Notes under the pieces: generated by a model
What the model saw: only the letters and a program-made list of their open reading frames with translations
Told to the model about the DNA's origin: nothing
The model's database searches: none
DNA from: Bacillota bacterium
Lineage (GTDB): Bacteria; Bacillota; UBA4882; UBA8346
Assembly (NCBI GenBank): GCA_023429995.1
Contig: JAEZCE010000030.1
Span: 6,842-70,841 of the forward strand
DNA: 64,000 nucleotides
Direction of reading: 5' to 3'
Part shown: piece by piece, positions 1-9,126 of the stretch
Numbering within the stretch: position 1 is the first letter of the stretch
How the letters are laid out: each line of letters begins with the position of its first letter
Position numbers and translations under genes: made by a program

Positions 1-819
1 GTTGACGTGAAAATGAGGTTTTCCTTTCAATACCGCCAAAGCGTATTCGGCTATTTTTTCGTTGGCGACAGCCCCTGCCTGATTCCAGAGGACCTGGGCG
101 GCGCTGTAAAGGCAAACCGCCACACACTGGCCGCATCCAACGCATTTTTCATAATCAATGTCCGCCTTTTGGTTTTGATCGAAACGGATTGCCTTTTGCG
201 CGCAATCTTTAATGCACTGAGCACAGGCCACACAGTTCTCCTTATTCATCCGGGGTTTCGATGCGGAATGCATTTCCAATTTACCGCCCCGGGAACCGGA
301 ACCCATCCCGATGTTTTTAAGGGCGCCTCCAAATCCCGTCATTTCATGGCCTTTAAAATGATTCATGGAAATAATAATATCCGCATCGGCAATAGCATTT
401 CCAATCTTCGCCGTTTGGCAATGTTTTTGATTAATTTCGATTTCTTTACAATCTGTGCCTTTCAACCCGTCGGCGATTAAAACATGACACCCCACCGTAA
501 GGGGATTAAAACCGTTTTCGTAAGCCGTCGTTAAATGGTCGAGGGCATTGGAGCGTTTACCGGAGTATAGGGTGTTGGAGTCGGTGAGAAAAGGCTTGCC
601 GCCCAATTTCTTAATCATTTGAACCATTTGAGCCGCATAATTATGGCGGATATAAGCTAAATTACCATATTCCCCGAAATGAATTTTGATCGCCGTAAAT
701 TTATCTTTAAAGACAATTTTGTTGATCCCCGCCGCATAAACTAAATTTTCCAATTTATCAAAAAGATTGATATCCGGTTTCGTATGAAGATCCGTAAAAT
801 ATACTTTGGATGAATCCAA
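1..819 (-). CDS. DUF362-type protein with two 4Fe-4S clusters (3' end outside window)
   Basis: The minus strand is open from a TTG at 819 to the window edge (273 codons read) and has no stop inside the window. AGGTG lies 6 nt before this TTG; another TTG at 825 abuts the AGGTG and is less likely. The N-terminal ~190 residues match the DUF362 family, with GFGGALKNIGMG and NHFKGHEMTG segments. Two ferredoxin-like Cys clusters follow, CVACAQCIKDC and CVGCGQCVAVC. The family is usually described as cytoplasmic iron-sulfur proteins of undefined electron-transfer role. The next gene upstream, a chemoreceptor, has its own terminator at 909-947, so this gene is probably transcribed separately. Family assignment is strong; biochemical function is unknown. 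Confidence 0.85.
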   Translation of the reverse strand, partial: MDSSKVYFTDLHTKPDINLFDKLENLVYAAGINKIVFKDKFTAIKIHFGEYGNLAYIRHNYAAQMVQMIKKLGGKPFLTDSNTLYSGKRSNALDHLTTAYENGFNPLTVGCHVLIADGLKGTDCKEIEINQKHCQTAKIGNAIADADIIISMNHFKGHEMTGFGGALKNIGMGSGSRGGKLEMHSASKPRMNKENCVACAQCIKDCAQKAIRFDQNQKADIDYEKCVGCGQCVAVCLYSAAQVLWNQAGAVANEKIAEYALAVLKGKPHFHVN

Positions 820-908
820 TGCCAACACCTCATTTAGGGATTTTTAAGATCAATTCGCGATAGCTGCAGAAATTCCTGTTTGATCCCGGCCATATTCCCG
901 GGCTTTAC

Positions 909-947
909 AAAAAAAACGGCTCTCTGTTTTAAAAACAAAGAGCCGTT
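909..947 (-). terminator. Intrinsic terminator of the chemoreceptor gene
   Basis: A perfect 9-bp inverted repeat (AACGGCTCT at 915-923, AGAGCCGTT at 939-947) is followed on the minus strand by a run of T (A tract at 909-916). It lies 37 bp after the stop of the chemoreceptor at 984. Confidence 0.9.
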
Positions 948-983
948 GATAACAGGGGACGAAATCCGACCCAACCATTTCCT

Positions 984-3149
984 TCATATTTGAAACTTAC
1001 CGATGGTTTGGGCCAAATTTTCAGCGCTTTTACGCAATTGTTTTGCAAGGGATCGCACCTGTTCCGCCAAGGCCGTTTGTTCTTCCGTTGAAGCCGATAC
1101 TTCCTGGGCTGAACATGCCGTCTCTTCTGAAATCGAGCTGATATTGGTAATCGATTGAATGGTATGCTCTTTATGATGATTAATCTCGGCAATGATATGA
1201 CTCACAAGATTAATGCGGCTAATAATATTGCCGGTGGCGCTGGAAATTTCGGCAAAGGCTGCCATGGCCGATTGAACAGCCTGTTTCTGTTCCGCAATGA
1301 TTTGATGCGCTTGCTCGGCGGTTTTTCCGGAACTTTGCGTCTTCGACTGGATAGTCAACAAAATATTATTAATTGTTTTAGCGGCATCACGGGATTGAAT
1401 CGCCAATTTATTGATTTCTTCCGAAACCACGGCGAAACCCAGGCCCATTTCTCCGGCCCGCGCCGCTTCAATGGAAGCATTGAGCCCCAGGAGGTTTGTC
1501 TGTTCAGCAATGGCCGTGATGGTTTCGGTGATTTCCCGGATCTCATCGGCGCTGCTATTGAGATCGAGAACATCTTGGATGATCGTTCCGGTAATTTCAT
1601 CGGTCTCTTTGGATTTTACAACGAATTGCTCTACCGCATGATTTGATTTTTCACTTAATTCGCGGGCAAACCCGGAAATTTGTTCCACTTCGGTAGTTTT
1701 GGAAACGACCGTTTCAATTTGGGCCGCCAGATCATTCATCATTTGGGATGATTTTTCCGCCTCGTTGGTTTGTTCACTGGTGCCTTGGGTGATTTCCTCC
1801 ATCGCCGCGGCTATCGCTTGAGCGGCTTTGGCCGACTGGTAGGAGCTGTCCTCCAGTATCTTGCTATGAGCCAAAACTGTGTCCATGGCGTCTTTGGTTT
1901 CCTGAAGCAAATTGCCGACTCTTTCCATCATATGATTAAATCCCGAACCTAAAACCCCCAACTCATCCCGGCGATTGACATGGACGCGGATTTTAAAATC
2001 TCCGTTTTCCGCTTGTTTCATGGAATAAACAACCATTTTTAACGGATTGGAGATATTTAAGGCCACAATAACGGAAAGAATTACCGCGATCAGTGTAAAG
2101 ACGATTCCTATCAAAATCGTTTTCCAACCCAGCACCCTTGTTTCTTTATAAAGATAGGAAATTTGAGCCACGCTGATTAAATACCAACCCCGGTCAGTCA
2201 TTGCTTTTCTGCAAGTTAACAACACGTCCTGATTGTTGAGGCGGTCGGCAAAACCGCTTTTTTCCTTTTGACCGTTTAATAAAGGACGGAGTTTTCCCGG
2301 GTGGCGCAGCAATTTAAGAATATTCTTACCGATTTCCGTGTAATGGAAAGGACTCGAAATAATTTCCCCCCGGGTATTGATGATCATATTATAACTGCCC
2401 AGAGTTTTCCGATCGGTATCGGCTTCAATATCCGGATTCACGACGCTGCTGATGGTTTTTTCATCAATAAAAATCATCAGCATTCCCAGCTTTTCGCCGG
2501 TGACTACATCTTTGATCACCCGGCCCAAAATGATATATTGAGTTCGATTGGCCATTTTCTGTTGAAACCAAACGACTTGGCCATCGGCATCCAGAATACT
2601 CCTAAAAAATTTACTGCGGGGATTTTTGAAAAAGGAATCCGGTATTGAAGTCTCACTGCTGATTCGTTTTGGAGCCTGATTTAGGCACACAAAAGAAATA
2701 ATGTAATTGTTTTTATCACTATAAGCCATGGACTGGAAAAGGTTATAGAGAGTCTGATATTTTTCAAATTCCAGATTGGTATTGATGCTGTTGCAATATT
2801 CTCTTAATTGACCATTATATTGATTGTTACTGATCCATTGCATTGAAATGCTTTCGATACTCTGAAGTTTGATCTCCAGGTTTTGAGCGCTTTGGGAGAG
2901 TTCGTGCTGGGAATATTCTCCGATTTTACTGGTGATGGCAGTTTTCGAGCTGCTGTAGGAAAGAACACCCACAATAAAAACAGGGATTAGCGAAACCACT
3001 AAAAAGAAAAAAATAATTTGATTGCGAATGGGGAAATTATTAAAGAACACGCAAACTTTTTCCAACCCCCGATTGATTTTTTCTAAAAAATTGAGTCTTG
3101 AATGGCTAAATGATTCTTCAGCCGGTTGATTCCCCGATTGTTTGAACAA
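984..3149 (-). CDS. Methyl-accepting chemotaxis protein with extracellular Cache-like sensor
   Basis: A 721-aa transmembrane chemoreceptor that would signal through CheA/CheW to the flagellar motor or another output. It has a ~44-residue cytoplasmic head, TM1 at about 45-67, a ~275-residue extracellular sensor of double-Cache size, TM2 at about 345-367, HAMP at about 368-420, and a signalling domain with the hairpin-tip region AIAEQTNLLGLNASIEAAR. The start is TTG, preceded by GGGGTGA about 9 nt upstream; no in-frame ATG lies before the first TM segment. No chemotaxis partner genes lie nearby. The ligand cannot be predicted. A weak hairpin with a T tract sits directly on the ribosome-binding site (see 3148-3187). 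Confidence 0.93.
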   Translation of the reverse strand: MFKQSGNQPAEESFSHSRLNFLEKINRGLEKVCVFFNNFPIRNQIIFFFLVVSLIPVFIVGVLSYSSSKTAITSKIGEYSQHELSQSAQNLEIKLQSIESISMQWISNNQYNGQLREYCNSINTNLEFEKYQTLYNLFQSMAYSDKNNYIISFVCLNQAPKRISSETSIPDSFFKNPRSKFFRSILDADGQVVWFQQKMANRTQYIILGRVIKDVVTGEKLGMLMIFIDEKTISSVVNPDIEADTDRKTLGSYNMIINTRGEIISSPFHYTEIGKNILKLLRHPGKLRPLLNGQKEKSGFADRLNNQDVLLTCRKAMTDRGWYLISVAQISYLYKETRVLGWKTILIGIVFTLIAVILSVIVALNISNPLKMVVYSMKQAENGDFKIRVHVNRRDELGVLGSGFNHMMERVGNLLQETKDAMDTVLAHSKILEDSSYQSAKAAQAIAAAMEEITQGTSEQTNEAEKSSQMMNDLAAQIETVVSKTTEVEQISGFARELSEKSNHAVEQFVVKSKETDEITGTIIQDVLDLNSSADEIREITETITAIAEQTNLLGLNASIEAARAGEMGLGFAVVSEEINKLAIQSRDAAKTINNILLTIQSKTQSSGKTAEQAHQIIAEQKQAVQSAMAAFAEISSATGNIISRINLVSHIIAEINHHKEHTIQSITNISSISEETACSAQEVSASTEEQTALAEQVRSLAKQLRKSAENLAQTIGKFQI

Positions 3150-3187
3150 AAAAAATCACCCCATTTCATTCATATTCAAAAGGTGAT
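3148..3187 (-). promoter_or_regulatory. Hairpin plus T tract over the chemoreceptor ribosome-binding site
   Basis: On the minus strand ATCACC (3187-3182) can pair with GGTGAT (3160-3155), a 6-bp stem with a 21-nt loop, followed at once by eight T and then the TTG start. The 3' arm contains the Shine-Dalgarno GGGGTGA. It could be a weak attenuator or an SD-masking hairpin. The stem is short, so this is tentative. Confidence 0.35.
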
Positions 3188-3378
3188 GTTTCATCTCGCT
3201 GATCATCATCAAAAAGAAAAATTTTCAAGCCCGGGAAGATTGAGAAGATGTTTGATGAAATAAAAGAAAGTGGATTAATATATTTACATAACAGATAATT
3301 TCTACCAATCATTTCTACAAACGATGGTCAATTCCTGCCAAATAATACAAAAAGATTATTCCAAAATCGCTTTCAAAA

Positions 3379-3415
3379 TAAAAAAAGCAGGAGCGAATCG
3401 AACCTTCACTCCTGC
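3379..3415 (-). terminator. Intrinsic terminator of ppdK
   Basis: GCAGGAG (3387-3393) and CTCCTGC (3409-3415) form a 7-bp stem followed on the minus strand by a T-rich tail (A run ending at 3386). It lies about 50 bp past the ppdK stop codon. Confidence 0.85.
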
Positions 3416-3467
3416 CCATGCATTAAAAACCATACATTCACTGAAACATTGCTACCTTCGATGGGTT

Positions 3468-6110
3468 TTACTTCTGTCCAAGATCGCCATCTTTTTTAAT
3501 AGCAGCCTGGGCAGCAGCCAACCGGGCAATCGGCACCCGGAAAGGCGAACAGGAAACATAATTCAAACCGGCGCGATGGCAGAACTCTACGGAAGAAGGA
3601 TCTCCACCATGCTCACCGCAAATACCCAGTTTGATATCGGGGCGGACCGATTTACCGAGTTTAACAGCCATCTGAACCAATTTACCAACGCCGTTTTGGT
3701 CAAGGCGGGCAAAGGGATCGGACTCATAAATCTTTTTGTTGTAATACTCATCCAAGAACTTACCGGCGTCATCGCGGCTGAAACCAAATGTCATCTGGGT
3801 TAAGTCGTTGGTGCCGAATGAGAAGAATTCAGCTTCTTTGGCAATTTCGTCTGCAGTAATAGCAGCTCTGGGAATCTCGATCATGGTGCCGACTTTGTAA
3901 TGCAGATCAACCCCGGCTTTGGCGATCACTTCATCCGCAGTTTTGACTACAACGTCTTTAACATATTTTAACTCTTTGACTTCACCAACCAGAGGAATCA
4001 TAATTTCCGGTTCAATATGCATGCCCTTCTTATTGACGTTAATGGCAGCTTCAATAACAGCACGGGTTTGCATCTCGGCGATTTCCGGATAAGTGACGGC
4101 CAAACGGCATCCACGATGACCCATCATCGGGTTGAACTCGTGCAAGTCTGCAATAATGCCCTTCAGCTCTTCATATTTGAGGCTCATTTCTTTGGCCAGC
4201 GCCTTAATATCCTCTTCTTCGGTGGGGAGGAATTCATGGAGAGGAGGATCCAGGAACCGGATGGTAACGGGATTGCCCTTCATCTCGGTAAATAGGCCTT
4301 CAAAGTCACTGCGCTGCATCGGCAATAATTTATCAAGCGCTTTGCGGCGTTGTTCCTCGGTACGGGCTACGATCATCTCGCGCATGGCAGGGATGCGGTC
4401 CGGTTCAAAGAACATGTGCTCGGTACGGCAAAGGCCGATACCTTCGGCGCCGAATTTCATAGCCGTCGCGGCATCTTTCGGTGTGTCGGCATTGGTCCGG
4501 ACTTTTAGGGTGCGAAGTTCGTCGGCCCAGCCCATGAGGGTGGCGAAATCGCCGGTCATTTCCGGGGCTACGGTCGGTAATTGTTCGCCATAGACATTGC
4601 CGGTTGAACCGTCGAGTGAAATCCAGTCTCCCTCGACATATTTCTTACCGTTTTTATCGACGAAGTATTTTTCTTCATCGTTGATTTTAACTTCACCACA
4701 ACCGGCGACACAACAAGTTCCCATTCCACGGGCAACCACGGCTGCGTGAGAGGTCATACCGCCACGGCCTGTTAAAATACCCTGGGAAACATGCATTCCT
4801 TCGATATCTTCCGGTGAAGTTTCCAAACGCACCAAAACGACTTTTTTCTCGCCATTTTTCACAGCATTCACGGCGTCTTCGGCATCGAAGAAAATCTTTC
4901 CGGTAGCCGCGCCCGGGGAAGCCGGTAAACCTTTTGCAATCGGTACGGCGGCTTTTAATGCTTTCGGCTCGAAATTAGGATGTAAAAGAGCATCCAGTTG
5001 TTTGGGGTCAACCTTCATAACGGCGTCCGCTTTGGTGGCCATTCCTTCCGCCACCAAATCAACGGCGATTTTAAGGGCCGCAGCAGCGGTACGTTTACCA
5101 TTACGGGTTTGCAGCATGAAAAGTTTACCTTTTTCAATGGTGAACTCCATATCCTGCATATCTTTATAATGTTGTTCCAGGGTCTCGGCGATTTTGACAA
5201 ATTGGTCATAAGCCTGGGCATTAATCTGTTTCATTTGATCAATGGTCTGCGGAGTACGAATACCCGCCACCACGTCTTCACCTTGAGCGTTCATTAAAAA
5301 CTCGCCATAGAGTTTTTTCTCGCCGGTGGAAGGGTTACGGGTAAAGGCAACACCAGTTCCGGAATCGTCACCCATATTTCCATAAACCATTTCCTGAACG
5401 TTTACGGCAGTGCCCCAGTCTCCGGGGATATCGTTCAAACGACGATATACGTTAGCGCGGGGATTATCCCAGGAACGGAAAACGGCTTTGACGGCTTCCA
5501 TTAACTGAACTTTCGGTTCTTGAGGGAATTCGGCGCCTTTTTCTTTTCGATATAGTTCTTTAAACCGTTTTACGACTTCCTTCAGATTATCCGCGGTGAG
5601 ATCGGTATCGAATTTGGCGTGATTTTCTTCTTTTACCGCATCCAAAATCTTTTCAAATTTTGGTTTTTCGACATCCATCACGACATCGCTGAACATTTGA
5701 ATGAAACGGCGATAGCTGTCATAAGCAAAACGAGGGTTATTGGTCAATTTAGCCAAACCTTCAACCACTACATCGTTAAGACCAAGATTTAAGATGGTGT
5801 CCATCATTCCAGGCATGGAAGCCCGGGCTCCGGAACGCACTGAAACCAAAAATGGGTTGCCAGGATCGCCGAATTTCTTACCTACTTCTTTTTCGGCCTT
5901 CTCCAACATGGTATAGATTTCCTCTTCGATCTCCTTGGCAATGACTTTGCCGTCTTGATAATAACGTGTACATGCTTCTGTAGTCACCGTAAATCCTCTC
6001 GGAACGGGAAGACCCAAACCGGTCATTTCGGCCAAGTTAGCGCCCTTACCGCCAAGAAGGTTTCTCATGGAAGCATTTCCTTCTTTAAACTGGTAAACAT
6101 ACTTTGCCAT
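3468..6110 (-). CDS. ppdK: Pyruvate, phosphate dikinase
   Basis: Interconverts pyruvate + ATP + phosphate and phosphoenolpyruvate + AMP + pyrophosphate in the cytoplasm, a glycolytic or gluconeogenic link common in anaerobes. The 880-aa product has the family's normal size. It shows the N-terminal ATP-grasp nucleotide-binding region (GGKGANLAEM near the start), the swivelling phosphohistidine domain with GGMTSHAAVVARGMG carrying the catalytic His, and the C-terminal PEP/pyruvate TIM barrel ending GICGEHGGDPSSVEF. I chose the ATG at 6110 because AGGAGGAG lies 5 nt upstream and the product then begins MAKYVYQF as in homologues; the frame stays open 23 codons further. A terminator lies at 3379-3415, so the gene is probably monocistronic. 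Confidence 0.97.
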   Translation of the reverse strand: MAKYVYQFKEGNASMRNLLGGKGANLAEMTGLGLPVPRGFTVTTEACTRYYQDGKVIAKEIEEEIYTMLEKAEKEVGKKFGDPGNPFLVSVRSGARASMPGMMDTILNLGLNDVVVEGLAKLTNNPRFAYDSYRRFIQMFSDVVMDVEKPKFEKILDAVKEENHAKFDTDLTADNLKEVVKRFKELYRKEKGAEFPQEPKVQLMEAVKAVFRSWDNPRANVYRRLNDIPGDWGTAVNVQEMVYGNMGDDSGTGVAFTRNPSTGEKKLYGEFLMNAQGEDVVAGIRTPQTIDQMKQINAQAYDQFVKIAETLEQHYKDMQDMEFTIEKGKLFMLQTRNGKRTAAAALKIAVDLVAEGMATKADAVMKVDPKQLDALLHPNFEPKALKAAVPIAKGLPASPGAATGKIFFDAEDAVNAVKNGEKKVVLVRLETSPEDIEGMHVSQGILTGRGGMTSHAAVVARGMGTCCVAGCGEVKINDEEKYFVDKNGKKYVEGDWISLDGSTGNVYGEQLPTVAPEMTGDFATLMGWADELRTLKVRTNADTPKDAATAMKFGAEGIGLCRTEHMFFEPDRIPAMREMIVARTEEQRRKALDKLLPMQRSDFEGLFTEMKGNPVTIRFLDPPLHEFLPTEEEDIKALAKEMSLKYEELKGIIADLHEFNPMMGHRGCRLAVTYPEIAEMQTRAVIEAAINVNKKGMHIEPEIMIPLVGEVKELKYVKDVVVKTADEVIAKAGVDLHYKVGTMIEIPRAAITADEIAKEAEFFSFGTNDLTQMTFGFSRDDAGKFLDEYYNKKIYESDPFARLDQNGVGKLVQMAVKLGKSVRPDIKLGICGEHGGDPSSVEFCHRAGLNYVSCSPFRVPIARLAAAQAAIKKDGDLGQK

Positions 6111-6527
6111 CAAAACTCCTCCTATGTATTCTGATTTATTAGCCAGGGAAGTGTATAATGTATTCATGCGCAAAGGCACGCATTTACTCTTCCCGGTAAG
6201 ACTTATTTTAATAGATTGTTCTTAGGTATTTCACACAATATGTTGTTTTAACTCTGAAAACACAATAATGTCTACGGGAGGGTAGATTAATACGGAATTT
6301 GGAAACTTTTGGAATTCATTATACCCAACAATTATTTTTCGCGATTATCTTTATAGATCCTCCTTAATTCCCAAAAAATTATCCTTTGTAACTATAATTT
6401 AACCTCTTTGGACTTCTTTCAAAAGTATTTTTCGCGCCGAACAAGTATAAATTCGAGGACCCGTGATTCATTGGGACTAGAAATTTTTTTGCCCGAAAAA
6501 TCCAATACCGGTCCGAAGAAAGAAAGA
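6111..6527. promoter_or_regulatory. Divergent intergenic region upstream of ppdK, with an inverted repeat
   Basis: No convincing gene is present. An inverted repeat TGTTTT-N7-AAAACA lies at 6244-6262, about 130 bp upstream of ppdK; it could be an operator but no regulator can be named. The 61-codon open frame at 6408-6593 lacks a ribosome-binding site and overlaps the promoter at 6528-6556, so I do not call it a gene. Confidence 0.35.
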
Positions 6528-6556
6528 TTGATAGCATTCGCGAAGACTGATATAAT
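6528..6556 (+). promoter_or_regulatory. Near-consensus sigma-A promoter
   Basis: TTGATA (6528-6533), an exact 17-nt spacer and TATAAT (6551-6556) lie 33 bp before the TTG start at 6590. This is the best promoter match I noticed in the window. Confidence 0.8.
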
Positions 6557-6589
6557 TATATTACTTTCGTGCGATAATGAGGGGAAATT

Positions 6590-6958
6590 TTGAAAAAGTT
6601 TTATCAGTCCATGATTATCATTTTGCTTGTCATTGTAATCTTGAGTTTTGTATTGGGTTGTACCCTAACCACGGCTGAAGATGTCACCCATACTCCTCTC
6701 ATACCCAGTCTTCATTTACAAGAAATGACGGATTTAATTTTGAACGGCTTGCCGCGCCTGGAGTCGCTTTTTGCTTGTTATGGAGCGAAAAGTTTGCCTT
6801 TCCCGGCGGCCAAAAATACGATAATCGGGCCCGGATTTCAAAGCAAATGGTCAGGGTACCCCTTATTGTCCGTTTTTATCGCGACAATTTTGTTTTTTTC
6901 ATTTTTTTACCGTCAGACCCGTGATACCGGTGAAGATCCCGATTGCCCCCGGCCTTGA
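6590..6958 (+). CDS. Small hypothetical membrane protein, possible lipoprotein
   Basis: 122 aa, start TTG with GAGGGG 5 nt upstream and a near-consensus promoter just before it. The N-terminus is a charged MKK stretch and a hydrophobic segment ending VLGC, which fits a lipobox loosely (-3 V, -1 G, +1 C). A second hydrophobic segment (about residues 93-108) lies near the C-terminus, followed by a short polar tail. I do not recognise the family. It is followed 34 bp later by a second small membrane-peptide gene and a strong terminator, so the two probably share a transcript. The promoter and ribosome-binding site make it more than a chance open frame. Confidence 0.6.
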   Translation: MKKFYQSMIIILLVIVILSFVLGCTLTTAEDVTHTPLIPSLHLQEMTDLILNGLPRLESLFACYGAKSLPFPAAKNTIIGPGFQSKWSGYPLLSVFIATILFFSFFYRQTRDTGEDPDCPRP

Positions 6959-6959
6959 T

Positions 6960-6975
6960 TTGTAATATATTACAA
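6960..6975. repeat. 16-bp perfect palindrome between two small genes
   Basis: TTGTAATATATTACAA is a perfect AT-rich palindrome just after the stop at 6958 and before the Shine-Dalgarno of the 56-aa gene. It could be a protein-binding site or a weak hairpin. Confidence 0.4.
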
Positions 6976-6992
6976 GTATTGGAGGGCATTCG

Positions 6993-7163
6993 ATGTTTCA
7001 AATCATCACGGTAATCATTGTACTGGGTATTTTCAGTTTGTTCGCTTTTTACGCCCACAAAGCGGAAAAAATTGTGGCTGAAAAGGCCAGAATACAGCGG
7101 GAAACCCAAAGTAAGGCTCGTTCCCAAGGAAACGCGGTTAAAACTGCAAAGGTTAAACACTAA
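6993..7163 (+). CDS. 56-residue single-TM membrane peptide
   Basis: ATG at 6993 with GGAGGG 6 nt upstream. The product starts MFQIITVIIVLGIFSLFAF, a transmembrane helix, and continues as a basic, Ala/Lys/Gln-rich cytoplasmic tail ending VKTAKVKH. Nothing in it identifies a function. Size and topology resemble small regulatory or stress membrane peptides, but that is only a comparison. It sits between a palindrome and a perfect terminator in a short locus with its own promoter, which supports real expression. Confidence 0.6.
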   Translation: MFQIITVIIVLGIFSLFAFYAHKAEKIVAEKARIQRETQSKARSQGNAVKTAKVKH

Positions 7164-7207
7164 AATATCCGGAGGCTGTCCCAAACGGGACAGCCTCCGG
7201 ATATTTT
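7162..7207. terminator. Bidirectional intrinsic terminator
   Basis: A perfect 21-bp stem (7162-7182 with 7187-7207) has an AAAC loop and A/T runs at both ends. It separates the plus-strand small-peptide locus from the end of the convergent ribF operon and can serve both. Confidence 0.93.
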
Positions 7208-7232
7208 ACGAAGATCGTTGGATCGCCATTTA

Positions 7233-8174
7233 CTACTTAAGAACGGTGGTTTCCCGAAGATACATCCGTGCCCTTTGTACATCTGCGGCGATTTGTTTTT
7301 TTAAGGCAGCCGCATCCGAGAATTGAGTCTCCGCTCTCAAAAATTTCAGAAACCTTACTTTAACTGCTTTATTATAAAAATCCTGTTCGGTATCTAAAAC
7401 ATAGACTTCAATCAGAGGAGCGTAAATCCCAAAAGTCGGTTTCACTCCCACCCCGGCCACGCCCGAAAAAGTTTTGCCCTCAACAAGAAATTCTACAAGA
7501 TAAACGCCATAAGCAGGCAACAAATAGTGGGAAGCTAATTGGATGTTGGCCGTAGGGAAACCCAGGGTTCTTCCCCTTTGTTCTCCATGAACCACGGTTC
7601 CAACGATTTGGTAATGATAACCCAGCATTTTATTGGCCAGCTCAATCTTTCCGGCAGTAATTAGCTGTCGGATCATCGAACTGGAAATGATCTGTCCGTC
7701 CTCTCGCACCGCAGCAATTTGTTGGTGAACAATATCTTTGGGATTACAAAGTTGTTGCAATAACTGATAATCCCCCCGCCCGGCAGCGCCGAATTTGAAA
7801 TCATATCCAACCACAACCGCCCGGGTTTTTAATCCTTTGACCAGCCACTCTTCAAAGAATATTTCCGGAGTCATTTCTGCGAATTCCCGGTTGAATTCGA
7901 TAACTAAAAGCCCGTCCACTCCCAATCCTGAAAGTAATTCCTGACGAATAACCGGCTGATTCAATAACGGAGGCCGCTCGCTTACGATAGCGTCCGTATG
8001 ATTTGAAAAACTAACAACAATTGCTTTTCCGGATATCTGCCTTGCCAATTCTATCGTGCTGCGGATGATCATTTGATGTCCACGGTGAACTCCATCAAAA
8101 TTTCCTATCGTAACCGCACTGACGGTATTGGTTAAGTCCTGCTTTGCTTCCTGAAGTGTTTCCCAAATTTTCAT
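7233..8174 (-). CDS. ribF: Bifunctional riboflavin kinase / FAD synthetase
   Basis: Makes FMN from riboflavin and then FAD from FMN. The N-terminal nucleotidyltransferase domain (about 1-185) has GNFDGVHRGH and an SSSMIR motif. The C-terminal flavokinase domain (about 186-313) has GEQRGRTLGFPTANI and GVGVKPTF. At 313 aa it is full length. It is last in the rimP-to-ribF operon and ends at the shared terminator. The ATG at 8174 is preceded by GGAGG, but 13 nt away because of a (GC)n run, longer than usual and perhaps lowering translation. The rpsO gene often found next in Bacillota is absent here. Confidence 0.95.
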   Translation of the reverse strand: MKIWETLQEAKQDLTNTVSAVTIGNFDGVHRGHQMIIRSTIELARQISGKAIVVSFSNHTDAIVSERPPLLNQPVIRQELLSGLGVDGLLVIEFNREFAEMTPEIFFEEWLVKGLKTRAVVVGYDFKFGAAGRGDYQLLQQLCNPKDIVHQQIAAVREDGQIISSSMIRQLITAGKIELANKMLGYHYQIVGTVVHGEQRGRTLGFPTANIQLASHYLLPAYGVYLVEFLVEGKTFSGVAGVGVKPTFGIYAPLIEVYVLDTEQDFYNKAVKVRFLKFLRAETQFSDAAALKKQIAADVQRARMYLRETTVLK

Positions 8175-8199
8175 GAGCGCGCGCGCGCCTCCACTTTTG

Positions 8200-9126
8200 C
8201 TAAAGATAATGAAAAACTTTAACCGGTTGCCAATATAGATAAGTTCCGGTATTGTCCAATGTTAATTGAGCTACTGCAATAACTTGCAATAAATTATCCA
8301 AGAACTTGGCATAGGAGCCGGGTGGAGAATCACAGGGGTATTTTTGAAACGATATCTTCCCTCCGTGAAGAATTTTCATCACATCTTCCGCGCTAGGTTG
8401 CATCGAAGGCAAATGATCAAGCGCTTTCCCCAAAGTTATCATCTGGGAATGAAGAGTACCCATTGTTAACTGGTTTTCAATTTCAGAAATTTTCAACGAT
8501 TGATCCAAATGGAATTGACCGGAGCGAAGCCTGATTAATTCTCCCATATGAGCGCCCGTCCCCAAGCGGGTTCCCAAATCATGGATTAAAGTTCGAATAT
8601 ATGTACCCTTGGAACAAGTTATTTCAACCATGACCGAATCTTTGAATCCATAGCTTTCCCGGGGATTTAAAACTTCCCATTGGGTGACATTGATCACTCT
8701 GGGCGTCCTATCGACGGTAACTCCTTTACGGGCTAAATCATAAAGTTTTTGTCCATGGACTTTCACTGCTGAAAACATCGGCGGTATTTGGTTGATGGTT
8801 CCGGTTAACCCATCCATGGCTTTTCGGAGAGTTTCCATCTTCACCCGAGTATCCGGGCGCTCTTGAATCACCTGGCCGGTAGCATCCTGGGTATCGGTGC
8901 TTTGACCCAAAATGATTTCTCCGCGGTATACTTTACACTCTTCATTTAAAAATGAAAAAGAACGCGTTGCCTGACCCAATCCCACCACCAGGACTCCGGT
9001 TGCTTCCGGATCCAGAGTTCCGGTATGCCCAGCCTCACTCTGCTTTAACATCCGGCGCAGTACAGCCACAACCTGATGGGAGGTCATTCCACGTTCCTTA
9101 TGAACCACTAATATTCCATGCCACAT
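8200..9126 (-). CDS. truB: tRNA pseudouridine-55 synthase
   Basis: Isomerises U55 of the T-psi-C arm of tRNAs. The 308-aa protein has the family N-terminus GILVVHKERGMTSH and the catalytic motif GHTGTLDPEATGVL, whose Asp is the nucleophile-bearing residue; CSKGTYIRTLIHDLG comes from the core and a PUA-like C-terminal part follows. Its start overlaps the end of nrnA by 19 bp, so translation is probably coupled. The 5' neighbours (nrnA, rbfA, infB) are its usual Bacillota partners. Confidence 0.96.
   Translation of the reverse strand: MWHGILVVHKERGMTSHQVVAVLRRMLKQSEAGHTGTLDPEATGVLVVGLGQATRSFSFLNEECKVYRGEIILGQSTDTQDATGQVIQERPDTRVKMETLRKAMDGLTGTINQIPPMFSAVKVHGQKLYDLARKGVTVDRTPRVINVTQWEVLNPRESYGFKDSVMVEITCSKGTYIRTLIHDLGTRLGTGAHMGELIRLRSGQFHLDQSLKISEIENQLTMGTLHSQMITLGKALDHLPSMQPSAEDVMKILHGGKISFQKYPCDSPPGSYAKFLDNLLQVIAVAQLTLDNTGTYLYWQPVKVFHYL

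Noticed and set aside
7..480. 157-codon plus-strand frame
   Set aside because: It is the antisense of the DUF362 4Fe-4S gene, which has conserved motifs on the other strand.
6408..6593. 61-codon plus-strand frame
   Set aside because: No ribosome-binding site, overlaps the promoter of the gene at 6590 and has no family features.
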